NCBI GenBank assembly: GCA_037893225.1
Contig: JAZGUH010000725.1
Location: 334,764 to 398,763, forward strand
Direction of reading: 5' to 3'
DNA from: Hippasteria phrygiana
Taxonomy: Eukaryota > Echinodermata > Asteroidea > Valvatida > Goniasteridae
Length of the DNA: 64,000 nucleotides
The translations under genes were made by a program, and so were the position numbers. Shown piece by piece: positions 54,001-63,000 of this stretch (position 1 is the stretch's first letter; each line of letters opens with the position of its first letter). Under the pieces are notes generated by a model. It was not told where the DNA came from, ran no database searches, and saw only the letters and a program-made list of their open reading frames with translations.

Positions 54001-57000
54001 GAGTGGTTTCCAGCGTAACTGAAAGCACGACTGGTGCTGTCACGACAACTGAAGAAGTGAAAACTACCACCGTTACAACTGCTGCCGGGGAAGAGCTTAC
54101 CACAGTCACGACATCGGTGCCGCTTGTGTCCACAACTCCAGGCTACTGTCTAAAACAAATGGACGAAGAGGCAGGACTTGAAGTAAAGCACGCTGCTGAT
54201 GGCAAGTCCACCCTTGACAAGACTACCGGTACATGGAAGGTACCAGCGCCAATAACAGAGAACAGAGCAAAGACACCAAAGCTGGTGACCGAGTTTTCTA
54301 AAGTGTCGGTTGTCAGGGGGATTAGACTGACCAACGTGGTAGACGGTCTTGGCATTGTGCCTTCTGAGACCATTGTGATTACTCTGGCAGTGTCCTACAG
54401 GAGTCCAGGAGAGGAGGAGTTCCTTGAAGTTCCAGAGGAGAAGACAGGTCAAGCGGTAAGTGGTTGAATCTTTTGCAAGAAATATCGGTGTTGTTGTAGA
54501 TTGGTGAGTGGGGCTAAAACTTGGCCGTTGGAGTGGGTGGCGTAACCCAGTTGTATTTTCTGTCATTTTGCAGCTTGTGACTTTGACTCTGGAGCCCGAA
54601 ATGGCCGAGACTTATCTCTTGCCCGAACTGTCCGCTCTGGATGGTGTGACTGGTATTCGTCTGGAGGTAGTCGGAATCAGCGGGGCCAATTCCACAAACC
54701 TAGATGTAGACATTCTGGGCTGTGTGAAGGGTGAGTTAAGATTTGAATTTGATTTGGCTAGACTAGAAGCCCGAGCCGATGAGATACTTTTGAGAAAAAA
54801 CATAGTGTGGTGTGAGATCTTGAGCACTGACGGGTTTTTGTTTTGGTGTCTTATTTGTTTGATTTTTGTGATAGAATTGTCTACTGGAGCTCCTGCAAGA
54901 GACCAACCGCAAACTGTCCCGACCAAAGTCAAAGTAACCACGACAAATGTTGTGACAACTCCCCTCGGGACAACAACAGAAGAAACAACAACAATCAAAA
55001 CAACATTGCCAGCCCTGTCGTCAACAGCAGGTAAGACATGTATCCTAACGGTGTGAATTCTTTTGCTGTCTGGTGATCTAAGTTCAGCCAAATTGACGAT
55101 AATCTTGTCTACTTTGATTCTGCCAGAAATCGAGACAACCAGAGTGGTTTCCAGCGTAACTGAAAGCACGACTGGTGCTGTCACGACAACTGAAGAAGTG
55201 AAAACTACCACCGTTACAACTGCTGCCGGGGAAGAGCTTACCACAGTCACGACATCGGTGCCGCTTGTGTCCACAACTCCAGGCTACTGTCTAAAACCAA
55301 TGGACGAAGAGGCAGGACTTGAAGTAAAGCAAGCTGCTGATGGCAAGTCCACCCTTGACAAGACTACCGGTACATGGAAGGTACCAGCGCCAATAACAGA
55401 GGACAGAGCAAAGACACCAAAGCTGGTGACCGAGTTTTCTAAAGTGTCGGTTGTCAGGGGGATTAGACTGACCAACGTGGTAGACGGTCTTGGCATTGTG
55501 CCTTCTGAGACCATTGTGATTACTCTGGCAGTGTCCTACAGGAGTCCAGGAGAGGAGGAGTTCCTTGAAGTTCCAGAGGAGAAGACAGGTCAAGCGGTAA
55601 GTGGTTGAATCTTTTGCAAGAAATATTGGTGTTGTTGTAGATTGGTGATTGGGGCTAAAACTTGGCCGTTGGAGTGGGTGGCGTAACCCAGTTGTATTTT
55701 CTTTCATTTTGCAGCTTGTGACTTTGACTCTGGAGCCCGAAATGGCCGAGACTTATCTCTTGCCCGAACTGTCTGCTCTGGATGGTGTGACCGGTATTCG
55801 TCTGGAGGTAGTCGGAATCAGCGGGGCCAATTCCACAAACCTAGATGTAGACATTCTGGGCTGTGTGAAGGGTGAGTAAGATTTGAATTTGATTCGGCTA
55901 GACTAGAAGCCCGAGCCGATGGGATACTTTTGAGAAAAACAAAATAGTGTGGTGTGAGATCTTGAGCACTGACGGGTTTTTGTTTTGGTGTCTTATTTGT
56001 TTGATTTTTGTGATAGAATTGTATACTGGAGCTCCTGCAAGAGACCAACCGCAAACTGTCCCGACCAAAGTCAAAGTAACCACGACAAATGTTGTGACAA
56101 CTCCCCTCGGGACAACAACAGAAGAAACAACAACAATCAAAACAACATTGCCAGCCCTGTCGTCAACAGCAGGTAAGACATGTATCCTAACGGTGTGAAT
56201 TCTTTTGCTGTCTGGTGATCTAAGTTCAGCCAAATTGACGATAATCTTGTCTACTTTGATTCTGCCAGAAATCGAGACAACCAGAGTGGTTTCCAGCGTA
56301 ACTGAAAGCACGACTGGTGCTGTCACGACAACTGAAGAAGTGAAAACTACCACCGTTACAACTGCTGCCGGGGAAGAGCTTACCACAGTCACGACATCGG
56401 TGCCGCTTGTGTCCACAACTCCAGGCTACTGTCTAAAACAAATGGACGAAGAGGCAGGACTTGAAGTAAAGCACGCTGCTGATGGCAAGTCCACCCTTGA
56501 CAAGACTACCGGTACATGGAAGGTACCAGCGCCAATAACAGAGGACAGAGCAAAGACACCAAAGCTGGTGACCGAGTTTTCTAAAGTGTCGGTTGTCAGG
56601 GGGATTAGACTGACCAACGTGGTAGACGGTCTTGGCATTGTGCCTTCTGAGACCATTGTGATTACTCTGGCAGTGTCCTACAGGAGTCCAGGAGAGGAGG
56701 AGTTCCTTGAAGTTCCAGAGGAGAAGACAGGTCAAGCGGTAAGTGGTTGAATCTTTTGCAAGAAATATCGGTGTTGTTGTAGATTGGTGATTGGGGCTAA
56801 AACTTGGCCGTTGGAGTGGGTGGCGTAACCCAGTTGTATTTTCTTTCATTTTGCAGCTTGTGACTTTGACTCTGGAGCCCGAAATGGCCGAGACTTATCT
56901 CTTGCCCGAACTGTCTGCTCTGGATGGTGTGACCGGTATTCGTCTGGAGGTAGTCGGAATCAGCGGGGCCAATTCCACAAACCTAGATGTAGACATTCTG

Positions 57001-60000
57001 GGCTGTGTGAAGGGTGAGTAAGATTTGAATTTGATTCGGCTAGACTAGAAGCCCGAGCCGATGGGATACTTTTGAGAAAAACAAAATAGTGTGGTGTGAG
57101 ATCTTGAGCACTGACGGGTTTTTGTTTTGGTGTCTTATTTGTTTGATTTTTGTGATAGAATTGTCTACTGGAGCTCCTGCAAGAGACCAACCGCAAACTG
57201 TCCCGACCAAAGTCAAAGTAACCACGACAAATGTTGTGACAACTCCCCTCGGGACAACAACAGAAGAAACAACAACAATCAAAACAACATTGCCAGCCCT
57301 GTCGTCAACAGCAGGTAAGACATGTATCCTAACGGTGTGAATTCTTTTGCTGTCTGGTGATCTAAGTTCAGCCAATTTGACGATAATCTTGTCTACTTTG
57401 ATTCTGCCAGAAATCGAGACAACCAGAGTGGTTTCCAGCATAACTGAAAGCACGACTGGTGCTGTCACGACAACCGAAGAAGTGAAAACTACCACCGTTA
57501 CAACTGCTGCCGGGGAAGAGCTTACCACAGTCACGACATCGGTGCCGCTTGTGTCCACAACTCCAGGCTACTGTCTAAAACCAATGGACGAAGAGGCAGG
57601 ACTTGAAGTAAAGCAATCTGCTGATGGCAAGTCCACCCTTGACAAGACTACCGGTACATGGAAGGTACCAGCGCCAATAACAGAGGACAGAGCAAAGACA
57701 CCAAAGCTGGTGACCGAGTTTTCTAAAGTGTCAGTTGTCAGGGGGATTAGACTGACCAACGCTGCCGACGGTCTTGGTATTGTGCCTTCTGAGACCATTG
57801 TGATTACTCTGGCAGTGTCCTACAGGAGTCCAGGAGAGGAGGAGTTCCTTGAAGTTCCAGAGGAGAAGACAGGTCAAGCGGTAAGTGGTTGAATCTTTTG
57901 CAAGAAATATCGGTGTTGTTGTAGATTGGTGATTGGGGCTAAAACTTGGCCGTTGGAGTGGGTGGCGTAACCCAGTTGTATTTTCTGTCATTTTGCAGCT
58001 TGTGACTTTGACTCTGGAGCCCGAAATGGCCGAGACTTATCTCTTGCCCGAACTGTCTGCTCTGGATGGTGTGACCGGTATTCGTCTGGAGGTAGTCGAA
58101 ATCAGCGGAGCCAATTCCACAAACCTAGATGTAGACATTCTGGGCTGTGTGAAGGGTGAGTAAGATTTGAATTTGATTCGGCTAGACTAGAAGCCCGAGC
58201 CGATGGGATACTTTTGAGAAAAACAAAATAGTGTGGTGTGAGATCTTGAGCACTGACGGGTTTTTGTTTTGGTGTCTTATTTGTTTGATTTTTGTGATAG
58301 AATTGTCTACTGGAGCTCCTGCAAGAGACCAACCGCAAACTGTCCCGACCAAAGTCAAAGTAACCACGACAAATGTTGTGACAACTCCCCTCGGGACAAC
58401 AACAGAAGAAACAACAACAATCAAAACAACATTGCCAGCCCTGTCGTCAACAGCAGGTAAGACATGTATCCTAACGGTGTGAATTCTTTTGCTGTCTGGT
58501 GATCTAAGTTCAGCCAAATTGACGATAATCTTGTCTACTTTGATTCTGCCAGAAATCGAGACAACCAGAGTGGTTTCCAGCGTAACTGAAAGCACGACTG
58601 GTGCTGTCACGACAACTGAAGAAGTGAAAACTACCACCGTTACAACTGCTGCCGGGGAAGAGCTTACCACAGTCACGACATCGGTGCCGCTTGTGTCCAC
58701 AACTCCAGGCTACTGTCTAAAACCAATGGACGAAGAGGCAGGACTTGAAGTAAAGCAAGCTGCTGATGGCAAGTCCACCCTTGACAAGACTACTGGTACA
58801 TGGAAGGTACCAGCGCCAATAACAGAGGACAGAGCAAAGACACCAAAGCTGGTGACCGAGTTTTCTAAAGTGTCGGTTGTCAGGGGGATTAGACTGACCA
58901 ACGTGGTAGACGGTCTTGGCATTGTGCCTTCTGAGACCATTGTGATTACTCTGGCAGTGTCCTACAGGAGTCCAGGAGAGGAGGAGTTCCTTGAAGTTCC
59001 AGAGGAGAAGACAGGTCAAGCGGTAAGTGGTTGAATCTTTTGCAAGAAATATCGGTGTTGTTGTAGATTGGTGATTGGGGCTAAAACTTGGCCGTTGGAG
59101 TGGGTGGCGTAACCCAGTTGTATTTTCTTTCATTTTGCAGCTTGTGACTTTGACTCTGGAGCCCGAAATGGCCGAGACTTATCTCTTGCCCGAACTGTCT
59201 GCTCTGGATGGTGTGACCGGTATTCGTCTGGAGGTAGTCGGAATCAGCGGGGCCAATTCCACAAACCTAGATGTAGACATTCTGGGCTGTGTGAAGGGTG
59301 AGTAAGATTTGAATTTGATTCGGCTAGACTAGAAGCCCGAGCCGATGGGATACTTTTGAGAAAAACAAAATAGTGTGGTGTGAGATCTTGAGCACTGACG
59401 GGTTTTTGTTTTGGTGTCTTATTTGTTTGATTTTTGTGATAGAATTGTCTACTGGAGCTCCTGCAAGAGACCAACCGCAAACTGTCCCGACCAAAGTCAA
59501 AGTAACCACGACAAATGTTGTGACAACTCCCCTCGGGACAACAACAGAAGAAACAACAACAATCAAAACAACATTGCCAGCCCTGTCGTCAACAGCAGGT
59601 AAGACATGTATCCTAACGGTGTGAATTCTTTTGCTGTCTGGTGATCTAAGTTCAGCCAAATTGACGATAATCTTGTCTACTTTGATTCTGCCAGAAATCG
59701 AGACAACCAGAGTGGTTTCCAGCATAACTGAAAGCACGACTGGTGCTGTCACGACAACCGAAGAAGTGAAAACTACCACCGTTACAACTGCTGCCGGGGA
59801 AGAGCTTACCACAGTCACGACATCGGTGCCGCTTGTGTCCACAACTCCAGGCTACTGTCTAAAACCAATGGACGAAGAGGCAGGACTTGAAGTAAAGCAA
59901 GCTGCTGATGGCAAGTCCACCCTTGACAAGACTACTGGTACATGGAAGGTACCAGCGCCAATAACAGAGGACAGAGCAAAGACACCAAAGCTGGTGACCG

Positions 60001-63000
60001 AGTTTTCTAAAGTGTCGGTTGTCAGGGGGATTAGACTGACCAACGTGGTAGACGGTCTTGGCATTGTGCCTTCTGAGACCATTGTGATTACTCTGGCAGT
60101 GTCCTACAGGAGTCCAGGAGAGGAGGAGTTCCTTGAAGTTCCAGAGGAGAAGACAGGTCAAGCGGTAAGTGGTTGAATCTTTTGCAAGAAATATCGGTGT
60201 TGTTGTAGATTGGTGATTGGGGCTAAAACTTGGCCGTTGGAGTGGGTGGCGTAACCCAGTTGTATTTTCTTTCATTTTGCAGCTTGTGACTTTGACTCTG
60301 GAGCCCGAAATGGCCGAGACTTATCTCTTGCCCGAACTGTCTGCTCTGGATGGTGTGACCGGTATTCGTCTGGAGGTAGTCGGAATCAGCGGGGCCAATT
60401 CCACAAACCTAGATATAGACATTCTGGGCTGTGTGAAGGGTGAGTAAGATTTGAATTTGATTCGGCTAGACTAGAAGCCCGAGCCGATGGGATACTTTTG
60501 AGAAAAACAAAATAGTGTGGTGTGAGATCTTGAGCACTGACGGGTTTTTGTTTTGGTGTCTTATTTGTTTGATTTTTGTGATAGAATTGTCTACTGGAGC
60601 TCCTGCAAGAGACCAACCGCAAACTGTCCCGACCAAAGTCAAAGTAACCACGACAAATGTTGTGACAACTCCCCTCGGGACAACAACAGAAGAAACAACA
60701 ACAATCAAAACAACATTGCCAGCCCTGTCGTCAACAGCAGGTAAGACATGTATCCTAACGGTGTGAATTCTTTTGCTGTCTGGTGATCTAAGTTCAGCCA
60801 AATTGACGATAATCTTGTCTACTTTGATTCTGCCAGAAATCGAGACAACCAGAGTGGTTTCCAGCATAACTGAAAGCACGACTGGTGCTGTCACGACAAC
60901 CGAAGAAGTGAAAACTACCACCGTTACAACTGCTGCCGGGGAAGAGCTTACCACAGTCACGACATCGGTGCCGCTTGTGTCCACAACTCCAGGCTACTGT
61001 CTAAAACCAATGGACGAAGAGGCAGGACTTGAAGTAAAGCAATCTGCTGATGGCAAGTCCACCCTTGACAAGACTACCGGTACATGGAAGGTACCAGCGC
61101 CAATAACAGAGGACAGAGCAAAGACACCAAAGCTGGTGACCGAGTTTTCTAAAGTGTCAGTTGTCAGGGGGATTAGACTGACCAACGCTGCCGACGGTCT
61201 TGGTATTGTGCCTTCTGAGACCATTGTGATTACTCTGGCAGTGTCCTACAGGAGTCCAGGAGAGGAGGAGTTCCTTGAAGTTCCAGAGGAGAAGACAGGT
61301 CAAGCGGTAAGTGGTTGAATCTTTTGCAAGAAATATCGGTGTTGTTGTAGATTGGTGATTGGGGCTAAAACTTGGCCGTTGGAGTGGGTGGCGTAACCCA
61401 GTTGTATTTTCTGTCATTTTGCAGCTTGTGACTTTGACTCTGGAGCCCGAAATGGCCGAGACTTATCTCTTGCCCGAACTGTCTGCTCTGGATGGTGTGA
61501 CCGGTATTCGTCTGGAGGTAGTCGAAATCAGCGGAGCCAATTCCACAAACCTAGATGTAGACATTCTGGGCTGTGTGAAGGGTGAGTAAGATTTGAATTT
61601 GATTCGGCTAGACTAGAAGCCCGAGCCGATGGGATACTTTTGAGAAAAACAAAATAGTGTGGTGTGAGATCTTGAGCACTGACGGGTTTTTGTTTTGGTG
61701 TCTTATTTGTTTGATTTTTGTGATAGAATTGTCTACTGGAGCTCCTGCAAGAGACCAACCGCAAACTGTCCCGACCAAAGTCAAAGTAACCACGACAAAT
61801 GTTGTGACAACTCCCCTCGGGACAACAACAGAAGAAACAACAACAATCAAAACAACATTGCCAACCCTGTCGTCAACAGCAGGTAAGACAGGTATCCTAT
61901 CGGGGTGAATTCTTTTGCTGTCTGGTGATTTGGGTTCAGCCAAATTGACGATAATCTTGTCTACTTTGATTCTGCCAGAAACCGAGACAACCAGAGTGGT
62001 TTCCAGCGTAACTGAAAGCACGACTGGTGCTGTCACGACAACTGAAGAAGTGAAAACTACCACCGTTACAACTGCTGCCGGGGAAGAGCTTACCACAGTC
62101 ACGACATCGGTGCCGCTTGTGTCCACAACTCCAGGCTACTGTCTAAAACCCAATGACGAAGAGGCAGGACTTGAGTAGAGCAATCTGCTGATTGGCAAGT
62201 CCCACCCTTGACAAGACTACCGGTACCATGGAAGGTACCAGCGCCAATAAACAGAGGACAGAGCAAAGACACCAAAGCTGGTGACCGAGTAGTTCTAAAG
62301 TGTCGGTTGTCAGGGGATTAGACTGACCAACGTGGTAGACGGTCTTGGCATTGTGCCTTTCTGAGACCATTGTGATTACTCTGGCAGTGTCCTACAGGAG
62401 TCCAGGAGAGGAGGAGTTTCCTTGAAGTTCCAGAGGAGAAGGGAACAGGTCAAGCGGTAAGTGGTTGAAATCCTTTTGCAAGAAATATCGGTGTTGTTGT
62501 TGATGGTTGATTGGGGCTAAAACTTGGCCGTTGGAGTGGGGTGGCGTAACCCAGTTGTATATTCTTTCATTTTGCAGCTTGTGACTTTGACTCTGGAGCC
62601 CGAAATGGCCGAGGACTTATCTCTTGCCCTGAACTGTTCTGCTCTGGATGGTGTGACCGGTATTCGTCTGGACGGTAGTCGGAATCACGGTGGCCAATTC
62701 CACAAAACCTAGATGTAGACATTCTGGGCTTGTGTGAAGGGTGAGTAAGATTTGAATTTGGATTCGGCTAGGACTAGAAGCCCGAGCGATGGGATACTTT
62801 TGAGATAAACAAAATAGTGTGGTGTGAGATCTTGAGCACTGACCGGGTTTTTGTTTTGGTGTCTTATTTGGTTTGATTTTTGTGTTAGAATTGTACTACT
62901 GGAGCTCCATGCAAGAGACCAACCGCAAACTGTCCCGACCAAGTCAAAGTAACCTCGGCCAAATGTTGAGACAACTCCCCATCGGGGTACAACACAGAAG

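Larger units (their letters stand above)
57411..61882 (+). repeat. Three-module spacing of related copies, modules 51 and 54
   Basis: Modules 51 and 54 share Ile11, Lys68/Ser70, Ala118-Ala119 and Glu191 at a spacing of 3426 bp. They are separated by two beta-subtype copies. Confidence 0.65.

Noticed and set aside
54612..55274. Long antisense frames, the longest 220 codons, and similar 138-172-codon frames in each module
   Set aside because: They cross exon-intron borders of the sense gene, are opened by the Thr-rich codon pattern (ACN read as NGT in reverse), and have no antisense splice or start logic of their own.
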